DNA from: Primulina eburnea
Lineage: Eukaryota; Streptophyta; Magnoliopsida; Lamiales; Gesneriaceae
Assembly (NCBI RefSeq): GCF_022965805.1
Contig: NC_133104.1
Span: forward strand, 23,928,069 to 23,992,068
Direction of reading: 5' to 3'
Length of the DNA: 64,000 nucleotides
The notes under the pieces were generated by a model. It was given only the letters and a program-made list of their open reading frames with translations. It did no database searches and was not told the origin of the DNA. Positions 11,571 to 22,057 of this stretch are shown here, piece after piece (the first letter of the stretch is position 1; each line of letters begins with the position of its first letter). Both the position numbers and the translations under genes were made by a program.

Positions 11571-12289
11571 GTGCTGTAATTCCTTCGAAATTGATTCAGA
11601 ATTGAGGAAAAGGTCCGAGGAGGAAGAAAGAAAATCCTTACGCCTTCTGCGAACAATCCGTCCGTTAGATTTTGAATCCGACTTCGGTATCGAGTTCCTA
11701 GCAACGTAGACTACAATTGAACGTAAGTTTTGCTACGTTTTGACATGCTTTGAAATTATGATATTTTCAGAATTGAATGGAACTCATATATGTTGTTCTT
11801 GACATATTAGACATCATAGAATCGAAGTCAGATTAAGAAACGGACTGAATATGAAATTGTTATGATTTTCGGAGTAGTTTTGGAGCCGATTTGATATCAG
11901 AATTGAGTTGTTATTGATTATGAAATATTAGAATTGATATCTGACTGATATGATATGGCTGGATATATTGAGATTACGCCGTTATGTTGTTGAAACGGAA
12001 TTTGATTGAATTCTGATTATATCCAGTAGTGCTTGAGTGGTGTATTGATACTGTACCCTCAATATTGTTATTGTCAGACTGAGTATTGACAGGCTTGGGG
12101 TTCGAGACTTCGACAGAGTCAGAATATCAGAAAGAAAGGTATAAATTAATGTTGAGTTGGGATTGCATAACTCGAGTGAGGTTTGACTCGAGTCTCCCTA
12201 AATCACATACTTTCATTTATTGCATTGATATTTGCAATTGATGAGACTTATGATTGTAATCTATTGATTTATAGCCACTTCATGTAATG

Positions 12290-12600
12290 ACTGCTGATTC
12301 GCTAGTCATTGATTGATTTGCTTAGATACTGACTGCATGTATTGATTACTGAGTCGTTGAGTCATAGGCTGATTCGCCTAGTCACCGGCTGATTCGTCTG
12401 GTTATTGACTGATTCGTCTTATTATAGGCTGATTCGCCTAGTCACCGGCTGATTCGTCTGGTTATTGACTGATTCGTCTAAACTTAAGCTGATTCGCTTA
12501 ATTACAGGCTGAGTTGTCTGGTTTTTGGCTGATTCTCCTAATTACCGGCTGATTCGTCGGGTTATTGACTGAGTCGTCAATTCTGCGGCTGATTCGCCCA
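12290..12600 (+). repeat. Degenerate minisatellite of about 20-bp units (5' LTR)
   Basis: Units resemble GGCTGATTCGTCTGGTTATT and recur about 15 times with variation at the TCG/TCC and GGCT/GACT positions. The same block occurs at 17865-18175 in the 3' LTR with small differences. It lies downstream of the TATA box and so would be transcribed. Confidence 0.85.
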
Positions 12601-13285
12601 GACACTGGATATATTAATTATATCGATGCCGTTTAGGGATTGATTCATTCCTATCGACTGAGATTCGATATAATTACCTATATCCAGACATCGGGATCCC
12701 TAGGTTAGAGTTGAGTCGAGTCTGAGACGGCGCGTCAGTGGAGTCGAGTCTGAGACGACGCGTCGGTTGAGTTGAGTCTGATATGACATGTTGATTTACA
12801 TTGTTTATATAATTCATGATTATTGAATGCTTGATATTGATTTATGTTTCTGACTTGATACAGGTTAAGAATATTTCTTATATATGCTTTTGTATATGCT
12901 TTTATATGATTGCATGTATACATTGTTTATACTGGGATATTTATATCTCACCGGAGTTATCCGGCTGTTGTCTTGTTTTGTATGTGTGCATGACAACAGG
13001 TGGGGCTGGATCAGGGTCAAGAAGAGGATGAGAGAAGATTAGATAGCGTGGAGATCCGGGCTTCAAAGCAACATAGGATTCAGCACTGATATGTAGTTGA
13101 ACCTAGTTGAATTCTTGTAGATAACACAAGATTTGTATGTTCATGTTTAATATGTAATTTGAGTAAATTACATTACGTTTCCGCTTTGTATTTTAAAAAA
13201 AAAAATTTAGACCCTGTTTTATAATTGATTAATTAGTCCCAATAATGATTAAGAATTTGATTAGCGTCCGGGTCCCCACAACAGG

Positions 13286-13297
13286 TGGTATCAGAGC
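13286..13297 (+). promoter_or_regulatory. tRNA-Met primer-binding site
   Basis: TGGTATCAGAGC, complementary to the 3' end of initiator tRNA-Met, starts five bases after the 5' LTR. Minus-strand DNA synthesis would begin here. Confidence 0.9.
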
Positions 13298-13605
13298 TAT
13301 AGATCCTTTAGATTGAGATAGAAGAGGCTAGTGAACGGGGTAGATTGAGTTTTCTTCCTTGCTTTTGCATGCTAGCAATCTATTTTGCTTACTGCTTTAT
13401 ATAATACATGTTACTTGAATTATCTGATTTGATTTTGTAATATGTATTATTTGAAATGAATTCGAACCGATTCTCGATCAGCAGTAAGATGATCGGAGGA
13501 GAGACTGAATTGAAACAGGTTGTTGGATTGGGTTACTAATCCTTGTGATATTCAGATATATCTCCCAGAAGAATACCAGAACAAGGTAGTACATCAAATC
13601 CTCCA

Positions 13606-14703
13606 ATGGATGTGACACCGACTCCAATGGAAACCTTGCTGAAGAGGTTCCAGTCATTCAAACCACCGACTCTTACAGGTACTGAGACATCAGTTGAGTG
13701 TGAAAGTTGGTTAGGTAACATTGAGATGCTGTTTGATTCACTGGAGTACAGTGATGAGCGCCGGATTAAATTGATTGGGCACCAGTTGCTTGATGTTGCA
13801 AAAAGCTGGTGGATTACGATGAAGAGGGCCTTGGAGCAACGAGGTACGATTATTACTTGGGATGTATTTAAAACTGAGTTTTATCAGAGATTTTTCCCAG
13901 TATCGTACAGGAAAGACAAGGGGGCGGAGTTTGCCAATTTGAGACAGGGTCAGCTGAACATTGAAGAATATGTGACCAAGTTCTCTACCTTGTTGAAGTT
14001 TGTTCCACATGTGTCTGAAAATGACGAGCCGTTGCTGATCAGTTCATCAATCTGAAAATGACGAGCCGTTGCTGATCAGTTCATCAATGGCTTGAATCCC
14101 GATATTTTTACATTGGTAAACACAGGACGACCGAATAACTTTGCTGATGCCATGAATAGAGCAAAGGGCGCTGAAGCGGGCCTGATAAGGCAGAAAGGAG
14201 CTGAATTTGTTCCTCCAGTGTCGAGACCACCGCAACCACCTCCCCGATTCGAGAGTGGCAGTAGCAGTGGTGGAAGGAAAGATTTTCTGAAGGCTGGAGG
14301 AAAGCAGTTTAAGAAGTCTGGCGGCAGTTCTTCTAGCTCCAGTGGCCCCCAACAGATTTATACCGGGGCTTACTGCGGGAATTGTGGAGGGAGACATGCC
14401 ACTGAGCAATGCCAAGAGGTACTTGGTAGTTGCCACTTCTGCAAACAACAGGGACATTTTGCCAGAGTATGTCCACAGAGGGATTCCCAAAGATCCCAGG
14501 GAGCCGAATCCGCAGGATCAGCGGCACAGTGGAGTAGACGATCAGCGGTTGTCCCTTCATTTCATCCAGCACCATCTCAGTCACAGCAGAGGCCAGGAGG
14601 AAGCCAGACAGTTGGCCAGCCTCCTAGACAGCAGGCCAGAGTATTTGCTTTGACCGAGGAGCAGGCTCCGGAAGCACCAGATGATGATGTTGCAGGTAAC
14701 TGA
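13606..14703 (+). pseudogene. gag of the 11218-18822 gypsy element, split by a 37-bp tandem duplication
   Basis: Gag is the structural nucleocapsid/capsid protein. Frame 1 (13606-14055) gives the capsid part, with SWWITMKRAL and TEFYQRFFPVSYRKDKGAEF. Frame 2 (to 14703) gives the basic, serine-rich linker and two zinc knuckles: CGNCGGRHATEQC and CHFCKQQGHFARVC. The break is a 37-bp tandem copy (14014-14050 and 14051-14087), which adds one base modulo 3. Otherwise the reading is clean. The upstream part (RIPEQGSTS-like) continues in frame before the ATG at 13606, so the original start may have been a little earlier, as in the related gag at 26584-27516. Confidence 0.9.
14014..14087 (+). repeat. 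37-bp tandem duplication within gag
   Basis: TCTGAAAATGACGAGCCG... is repeated exactly in tandem, 14014-14050 and 14051-14087. It shifts the gag frame. Confidence 0.95.
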
Positions 14704-14887
14704 ATTGTTTGATTATCCTGCATATGTATTGAGGGATACCGGTGCTTCACATATTTTTATTTCTGAAAGATTTGCATTGATGCATGCATTATCTGTTGAG
14801 TCCCTATTTACTGTAGTATTTGTTTCTTTTCCTTTGGGAAAAGATCTTGTATCAGTGATTTCTGTTAGATCTTGTATACTACAGTAG
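14681..14887 (+). pseudogene. Aspartic protease fragment of the gypsy element
   Basis: The frame reads FDYPAYVLRDTGASHIFISE followed by RFALMHAL. This is the retropepsin active site (family DTGASHSFI) with DTG retained. It lies one frame away from the end of gag, so a small indel separates gag from protease. It stops at 14887 where the flap region should continue. Confidence 0.85.
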
Positions 14888-16794
14888 TATAAGAATGAGA
14901 TCGAGTTAGATTGTGTGGTAGATGGTATTGTGCTGGTGTTCTATGATTTTGGAACTGCATTACTGATATTGATATGCTGATCAAGTACAGTACAGAGCTA
15001 CCATAGATTAATTCCAGAAGATGGTGAGAATCAGATCTAAGATGACCCAGAGATGAATATGGTACGATAAAGATTCTAGAATGTGAATTCCTTTGATATT
15101 CGTACTAGCTAGGACTCGATTATTACAGAAAGGAGCAGAGTGACTCCTTATGTATTCAGTTGATTTACTGAAGTTGAGTCTATCATTGGCTGATTTACCA
15201 ATGATAAGAAAGTTATTAATGTTTTTCCCCAGATAAGACTCTAGATCTGATTTCAGCGAGATGGATTTTAGCTTTGAGTTGATATCAGAAACTGTTGATA
15301 TGGTGAATCCTGATTGAGACAGATTGCATTCAGGAGGTGTTATATCTGAAGATGATATATTCGTTGATTTTCACAGAATTAAACCGTGATTAGTCAGCTG
15401 AGGTTGGCATCAATGTCAGACAGTTGCGGTTTATGAGTTAGCATGTTTTGAATCTGATTGAATATTGATGTTATTCTGAATACGTGCTTGAAACAGATTA
15501 TAGACAATGGAGATTATATTGCACAGTCCGAACCAGGGCTGATTTTGAAACGTTAGCAGTTCGAAAAGTTGATCAGAAGGTTTAGAACTCAATATCAATA
15601 GTCAGAATAGAGTGTCGATCAGAATATCAGGTAAGTAATACTGTATTGTATATTAATAACTGACTTGTTGGTGCCCGATATTTTAAATTTGAAATGGCAG
15701 AATTGTCAGAAGGGTGCAATACTTGATTCAGTAGGCATCCTGATAGCAGAAAATGTTTTGATAGAAACAGATGAGATTAGATATGGCAGAATTTGGACTG
15801 AAATGTCTGAATTACAGACAGATAAAGACAGAAAGAAGACAAACCAAGAGATTGGTTATGTAACTTGTCGGTTCCTGAATGGAAATGAGATTACATTTCC
15901 AAGGATATCGTGATGAAGTTACTACATTCCTCTCGGAATTGAGTATTGATTGAGTTAGGAATGACAGACTGACCCAGTCTGCGAGTGTTAAACCGTACAT
16001 GAAGATGTACAAATATGATATATTACTGAGATTCTGTCAGGAAAATGATTAAATTACACGGAGTGTTGAGAGTTGAGTATATTAGACCGTGATTTTGGTT
16101 GATTTTACACGTTGGACAGAATGTACCATAAGAGTTAGATACTAGATTATATCTGAATACTGAATAGTATTCACTATCTGATGGATAGTCAGAGTGGATT
16201 ATCCAGATTTCGGAGAATATGCTGAAAGCTGTAATGATTGATTTTAACACTAAATGGCAGGATTCATTGTCATTTTGTGAATTTTTCGTACAACAACAAC
16301 TATCAAACGAGTATTGAGATAACTCCTTTTGAAGCGTTGTACGGAAAGATATATGGATCCTCTCTTTATTGAAATGATATCTCTGAGGTTCTTGAGTTTG
16401 GATCTGAAATGATCAGAGATATGACTGAAAAGATGAAGCTAATTCAGAAGAAAATGAAAACAGCTCATAATAAATAGACTGAATATGCCAATGTCGGACG
16501 ATGACTATTGGTATTTGAGACCAAAGATCGAATATATATTTGATGAGATAAACAGAGTCGATAACAGCTGATGATGTTGAGTTGTTACGAAATGGTGATG
16601 TGTGTATACAGATATTGTATAACCAGTATTGCAAGATTGATTTTATCAGAGCTATTTCCAGAAATAGAACTTGATATGAGATTGAAATTTCAGAACAGAT
16701 TCATTGAGTTGAGTTTCTGATTTAAACTCTGTATACATTTCTTCTGATATATCGGAATTGATTACTTACGAGTTCGAGGACGAACTCAGATCTT
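14888..16794 (+). pseudogene. Collapsed pol: RT and RNase H missing, integrase remnants
   Basis: Readable shards appear in order: protease end and pre-RT at about 14900-15290 (REMDFSFELISETVDM-like, just before RT), then already the RNase H-integrase linker at about 15530-15720 (ADFETLAVRKVDQKV and VVPDILNLKWQN), then integrase at about 16270-16350 (YQTSIEITPFEALYGKI) and 16400-16500 (SEMIRDMTEKMKLIQKKMKT). Only about 200 bases separate pre-RT from linker, where RT plus RNase H normally take about 1.5 kb. The integrase core is also largely lost. The element cannot supply its own enzymes. Confidence 0.75.
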
Positions 16795-16807
16795 AGAGGG
16801 GGAGAAA
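16795..16807 (+). promoter_or_regulatory. Polypurine tract
   Basis: AGAGGGGGAGAAA directly precedes the 3' LTR. The same tract, on the minus strand, precedes the 3' LTR of the 22058-30146 element (24333-24349). Confidence 0.9.
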
Positions 16808-18822
16808 TGTAATGCCCGAGAATTAATCACTGTTAATCAAGGATTATTGACGTATAATTTAACGTGATTACGAAAGGGTAAACGGAGACACGATTTACGA
16901 TAATGTGCGGCCATTTATTTTGAATTTCAGAATGTGTTGCCGAAGCAACACTGCACCCGCGCCCTTGCTTGTACCGCACCCGCGGTGCATGGACAGAAAC
17001 TTGGTCAGTTTTATCGAAGGGTGACCGCACCCACGGTGCAAGTATTACCGCACCCGCGGTCTTGATATGTACCGCACCCGCGGTGCAACGTGTGTTGCGA
17101 AAATTGTGACACCTCAGGACATGCATGCATTGATATATATAGTGCTGTAATTCCTTCGAAATTGATTCAGAATTGAGGAAAAGGTCCGAGGAGGAAGAAA
17201 GAAAATCCTTACGCCTTCTGCGAACAATCCGTCCGTTAGATTTTGAATCCGACTTCGGTGTCGAGTTCCTAGCAACGTAGACTACAATTGGACGTAAGTT
17301 TTGCTACGTTTTGACATGCTTTGAAATTATGATACTGTCAGAATTGAATGGAACTCATATATGTTGTTCTTGACATATTAGACATCATAGAATCGAAGTC
17401 AGATTAAGAAACGGACTGAATATGAAATTGTTATGATTTTCGGAGTAGTTTTGGAGCCGATTTGATATCAGAATTGAGTTGTTATTGATTATGAGATATT
17501 AGAATTGATATCTGACTGATATGATATGGCTGGATATATTGAGATTACGCCGTTATGTTGTTGAAACAGAATTTGATTGAATTCTGATTATATCCAGTAG
17601 TGCTTGAGTGGTGTATTGATACTGTACTCTCAATATTGTTATTGTCAGACTGAGTATTGACAGGCTTGGGGTTCGAGACTTCGACAGAGTCAGAATATCA
17701 GAAAGAAAGGTATAAATTAATGTTGAGTTGGGATTGCACAACTCGAGTGAGGTTTGACTCGAGTCTCCCTAAATCACATTCTTTCATTTATTGCATTGAT
17801 ATTTGCAATTGATGAGACTTATGATTGTAATCTATTGATTTATAGCCACTGCATGTAATGACTGCTGATTCGCTAGTCATTGATTGATTTGCTTAGATAC
17901 TGACTGCATGTATTGATTACTGAGTCGTTGAGTCACCGGCTGATTTTCCTAGTCACCGGCTGATTCGTCTGGTTATTGACTGATTCGTCTTATTATAGGC
18001 TGATTCGCCTAGTCACCGGCTGATTCGTCTGGTTATTGACTGATTCGTCTAAACTTAAGCTGATTCGCTTAATTACAGGCTGAGCTGTCTGGTTGTTGGC
18101 TGATTCTCCTAATTACCGGCTGATTCGTCGGGTTATTGACTGAGTCGTCAATTCTGCGGCTGATTCGCCTAGACACTAGATATATTAATTATATCGATGC
18201 CGTTTAGGGATTGATTCATTCCTATCGACTGAGATTCGATATAATTACCTATATCCAGACATCGGGATCCCTAGGTTAGAGTTGAGTCGAGTCTGAGACG
18301 ACGCGTCAGTGTAGTTGAGTCTGATATGACATGTTGATTTACATTGTTTATATCATTCATGATTATTGAATGCTTGATATTGATTTATGTTTCTGACTTG
18401 ATACAGGTTAAGAATATTTCTTATATATGCTTTTGTATATGCTTTTATATGATTGCATGTATACATTGTTTATACTGGGATATTTATATCTCACCGGAGT
18501 TATCCGGCTGTTGTCTTGTTTTGTATGTGTGCATGAAAACAGGTGGGGCTGGATCAGGGTCAAGAAGAGGATGAGAGAAGATTAGATAGCGTGGAGATCC
18601 GGGCTTCGAAGCAACATAGGATTCAGCATTGATATGTAGTTGAACCTAGTTGAATTCTTGTAGATAACACAAGATTTGTATGTTCATGTTTAATATGTAA
18701 TTTGAATAAATTACATTACGTTTCCGCTTTGTATTTAAAAAAAAAAAATTAGACCCTGTTTTATAATTGATTAATTAGTCCCAATAATGATTAAGAATTT
18801 GATTAGCGTCCGGGTCCCCACA
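16808..18822 (+). repeat. 3' LTR of the 11218-18822 gypsy element
   Basis: This LTR is 2015 bp. Its palindrome array (16951-17086) has four full units instead of five, and one has a C-to-A-type change at its centre. A unit near 18300 carrying GAGTCTGAGACG is also lost relative to the 5' LTR. These length changes account for most of the 48-bp difference. Confidence 0.93.
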
Positions 18823-18994
18823 AATTTAAAGCTTGTCCGTAAGCCTACAGAACTTCAATCTGTCCTTACATTTGGAGAATGATCACAAATTTACGGAAAA
18901 ACTTTTATCTACAAGACTAAGTCAGTTTGGTATTTAATTATTTATTCTCGCATTGCAATATATATATAGATTAGGTTCAGTCTTGAGTTATCTT

Positions 18995-19053
<59 letters not shown>

Positions 19054-19059
19054 TATATA
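18823..19059. other. AT-rich spacer ending in an AT microsatellite
   Basis: TSD AATTT is followed by low-complexity AT-rich DNA. From about 19001 it is an almost pure AT dinucleotide run that abuts the next transposon. No gene is visible. Confidence 0.8.
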
Positions 19060-19210
19060 GGAACAATACTAATTTTCGTCCTTATTCTATACCGATGTTC
19101 CCATTTCAGTCTCTATTCATTTTTTACTGCTTACTTAATCCTTCCAGTTTTGAAAATTTTCCCGAATTGATCCCTATCGTTATCTTCACGTTAAAAGTAA
19201 CGTTGACCCA
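19060..19210. repeat. Left terminal inverted repeat
   Basis: About 151 bp from GGAACAATACTAATTTT to CGTTGACCCA. It pairs with 20342-20491. Confidence 0.85.
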
Positions 19211-19455
19211 CATAATGATATCATTTCTTAGATATTAAAATGGTAACTAGCAATAATGTCATGCTTAGGTCAGTTGCACTCAACACAAGGATATGGCAGT
19301 ACCTTACCAAGACAAAATTATAGTACAACTGAGCTAAATAACGGCTTTGCCTAAATATGCCCTTGATTCTGCCTAGAAATTTAAAGTCACAGGAATTTTG
19401 ATTTAAAACAGATCACTTAACATAACATTCACAAAAAAAAAGGTTTTCACCTTAC

Positions 19456-20211
19456 CGGTATTATTCCACTGGTTGGGAAGTGGATTTGCATTCCGGACCG
19501 TGGTTCCCGAGGCCATTTCAGTTTCGGTGTTCGCAGAATTAGATACTTCTCTAGTTTGAGTGGCATCCTGATTCCGCAAGAGGGCAGCAAATGGGTTTGA
19601 TCCTACATCATCCCCAGAACCAGCATCCATTGTTGTTGCATTCAAGAAGGGTTCTTGGACATTCTCATACATGCGTCTAAGCATATTAAATCCTTCGGGA
19701 GAAGATTCAATGTTACTCATGGCCGTGTCAGTACTCTGCATCATCTCACGCAATAACTTTAGGATTCCGAGCAGCTTCCAGGGTTCGTCTAAGGACTCCG
19801 GGATCGTTCAGAATATGGGCAAGTTCAGGATTCCGGTCAATGATCTCACACATTTGAGGGTTACTCATGATTAAGCTGCACATTATTTCAGGGTTGTTCA
19901 TCAGGCTTTGAATTGCAAGGGAGTTAATTATCTCTCTCATCATGTTAGGATTCTGAGTAAGTTGTTGTTGCACCTGTTCAAACTCAGGAAGTCCAATTCC
20001 AAATAATCTAGACACCCCAGAGCCACTAAGTGCCCCCAGATCAACCACAGGGAATAACGTAGCACCTGCAACAGCAATCCCAGAGCGCCCACTACTGGGA
20101 GCAGGTGGACACCAGGAGTACTGTCATGGTGCTCCCAGAAGCAGCTGGAGCAGCAGAGTTTGGTGCTGCAGATGGTGCAGAACCACGAACCATATGAACT
20201 GTGTGATCAGC
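19456..20211 (-). pseudogene. DSK2: Captured exon of a ubiquilin/DSK2 gene
   Basis: DSK2 proteins shuttle ubiquitinated proteins to the proteasome through an N-terminal UBL and a C-terminal UBA domain. The exon opens after a TTGCAG acceptor with ADHTVHMVRG (end of the UBL) and continues through the STI1-type region: [36 protein letters not shown] and [20 protein letters not shown]. Next come [20 protein letters not shown] and [10 protein letters not shown], and it stops at a GTAAGG donor after [11 protein letters not shown]. Most of the UBL and all of the UBA are absent. A one-base insertion near 19753 and a frame change near 20100 break it. Retained splice sites show capture from genomic DNA, not from a cDNA. 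Confidence 0.9.
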
Positions 20212-20341
20212 CTGCAAACCTATTCATGACAGGAAATAGAAAAGCGGTAAACATGTGGGGAGTAAAATTTGGGGATTAGGGTTGTTGTACATGTGGGGAG
20301 TAAAATGAAAAGGAGAAATGATCATGTGAGAGGCACATGAT

Positions 20342-20491
20342 TGGGTCAACGTTAATTTTAACGTGAAGATAACGATATGAACTAATTCGGGAAGATTTTG
20401 AAAACTGGAAGGATTATGTAAGCAGTCAAAAGTGAAGAGGGACTGAAATGGAAAAACGGTAAACAATAAGGATGAAAATGGATATTATTAC
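20342..20491. repeat. Right terminal inverted repeat
   Basis: Inverted partner of 19060-19210. It is followed directly by an AT run to about 20596. Confidence 0.85.
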
Positions 20492-20500
20492 TATATATAT

Positions 20501-20596
<96 letters not shown>
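20492..20596. repeat. AT-dinucleotide microsatellite
   Basis: About 100 bases of TA repeat. The poly Ile-Tyr frame here is an artefact of the repeat. Confidence 0.95.
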
Positions 20597-20598
<2 letters not shown>

Positions 20599-20663
20599 GA
20601 GAGCGTCACAATTTGTCACACCACTGAATCGAAAGCTATGATGTTAAACAAATATTAATTAAC

Positions 20664-21135
20664 TGTTAGAGTAGATATCCTGTAAGTTAACGGTTAACTA
20701 AATAATTTATTGATTCAGTTGTAATTAAAAGTCTTTATTTAAATATAAATTACATTTTATGGTTTTATTTTACTTTATCTGTATATCAATCCAATCGACA
20801 TAAAAAGAACCTTGATTATACTTTAATACAAATGAATCATAATTCAATCTTGAAACTCATTTGTAAACACTGCATATTCTAAATTTGTTTATAGTCGATT
20901 CAGCCCCCTAAAAACAAAGATAAAGGCCGCTTGAGCTTGAGACTAACATCTATGATGTTGTGTACTGTGTTTCATGGTAAGGAAATAAAGATGTCCAATC
21001 ATGCAGATGGATAATCATATGATTATTGTACCGAACAATGCTCCCTTGAACTTTCCAAGTGGTTATCATTCATTGAAATGAAAAATTCCGTGGTTTTGAT
21101 TGTACATCATTAGTCCTTACGACCAGAGACAATAC
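20664..21135 (+). repeat. Truncated copia LTR, interrupted by a gypsy insertion
   Basis: It starts TGTTAGAGTAGATATCCTGT and follows the 41559 and 43487 LTRs for about 470 bases up to the GACAACACTG-equivalent site. There the Tekay/Del-like LTR begins (TGTAGAACCCG). The rest of this copia LTR is not found next to the far end of the gypsy element, so it was deleted. Confidence 0.85.
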
Positions 21136-22057
21136 TGTAGAACCCGATAAATCAGACTACGTATAAGCCATGCATAATTGCTATTATTTGAATTAAAAAT
21201 AAATTTTTTATTATATATTTATGGAATGTTTAGTTCATTTTAAAATTTGTTAAGTCATGATCATTTATTTTAAATCGCAGAAGTTTAGTTTTATCTTTTC
21301 GGTTAAATACGCGATTCCGGACTGGAGTTGGAGTATTGAGATAAAATTTAATAATAAGAAAATATTCCTAAATTTAATTTAAGCCAAGGAATAATTTATT
21401 TTTAATGATAGAGGATGTTTTAAGATTTTATTAAATTAATTAGACTTAATTTATTAATTAATTCTCTCATGTCCAATATTTAGTTAATAGCCTAAATTAA
21501 TATGTGTAACCAATTGGAATAAATTTATCTAGGCCAAATATATTCAAGAAATTATAACCTAATATTTTAATAATTATTTTAAGATCAAGTCATGCCATGC
21601 AAGAAATGATTATCCTAATATAATTTATTAAATTAGTAAAATACATAATGGATATCTAAGACTTTAAGAATTTAAAATACAAAATCTAAGCAATATTTTG
21701 TCTTCATTTCTTTAGCAAATTTCGGCCCCCTCTTTGATCAATCCCTATATGTTTGGCAACTCTCTATTATTGCCAAATTTCCTTATCCTTTTTTGGTATG
21801 ACAATTCTTTAATTTTAAATCACCAACAATTAATAATTAAGCACATTTATTGCACCTAATTAAACCACTAAATTAGCCTACCTATTCCTTATTTTCGAGC
21901 AACAAGAATGGTAGAGAATCAATCCTTGTGCCATTTCATTCCTTAATTTGTAACCCTACCTTAATACATTTCTAGACTCATTTATCAATCCTAGTAGCCT
22001 CCACCTTCATTCCCTAGCACTCCTTCACCCTCTCATTCGAAATTTCAAAAGACAACC
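21136..22057 (+). repeat. 5' LTR of the Tekay/Del-like element, first part
   Basis: It begins TGTAGAACCCGATAAATC and is AT-rich. It is interrupted at 22058 by a minus-strand gypsy element; the TSD CAACC (22053-22057) is repeated at 30147-30151. Confidence 0.85.

Larger units (their letters stand above)
11218..13280 (+). repeat. 5' LTR of the 11218-18822 gypsy element
   Basis: This LTR is 2063 bp, starts TG and ends CA. It holds a U3 palindrome array (11361-11515), a CATGCATGCA motif (11549-11558), a TATATATA box (11563-11570) and a degenerate minisatellite (12290-12600). It is 48 bp longer than the 3' LTR because repeat units differ in number. Confidence 0.93.
11218..18822 (+). mobile_element. 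Complete-ended gypsy retrotransposon with degenerate pol, TSD AATTT
   Basis: LTRs at 11218-13280 and 16808-18822 both run from TGTAATGCCCGAG to GGGTCCCCACA and are flanked by AATTT (11213-11217 and 18823-18827). Inside are a tRNA-Met PBS, a readable gag split by one duplication, a protease piece, scattered pol remnants and a polypurine tract. The RT and most of RNase H are missing. About 28 substitutions separate the roughly 2-kb LTRs (near 1.4%), so insertion was fairly recent although pol could not have worked. The gag type and protease motif are like Tekay/Del chromoviruses. Confidence 0.93.
19060..20491. mobile_element. Gene-capturing DNA transposon (Pack-TIR type) with about 150-bp terminal inverted repeats
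   Basis: Bases 19060-19210 and 20342-20491 are inverted copies of each other with roughly 85% identity by eye. They share blocks such as AATCCTTCCAGTTTT and CGTTATCTTCACGTTAAAA on opposite strands. Both outer ends abut AT-dinucleotide runs, so any TSD is hidden in the microsatellite. The 1.4-kb element has no transposase. Its cargo is one exon of a ubiquilin gene with flanking intron sequence. Long TIRs and gene capture fit a Pack-MULE, but the superfamily is not proven. Confidence 0.8.

Noticed and set aside
11243..11579. ORFs with repeated Thr-Ala-Pro-Ala-Val and Arg-Thr-Arg-Gly peptides (also 16833-17126 and 36438-36849)
   Set aside because: Translations of the ACCGCACCCGCGGTGC array in U3.
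19403..20048. A functional ubiquilin gene
   Set aside because: Two frame breaks, no UBL start, no UBA, and enclosure by terminal inverted repeats show a captured fragment.
20382..20609. ORF with a long Ile-Tyr repeat
   Set aside because: Translation of the AT-dinucleotide microsatellite.
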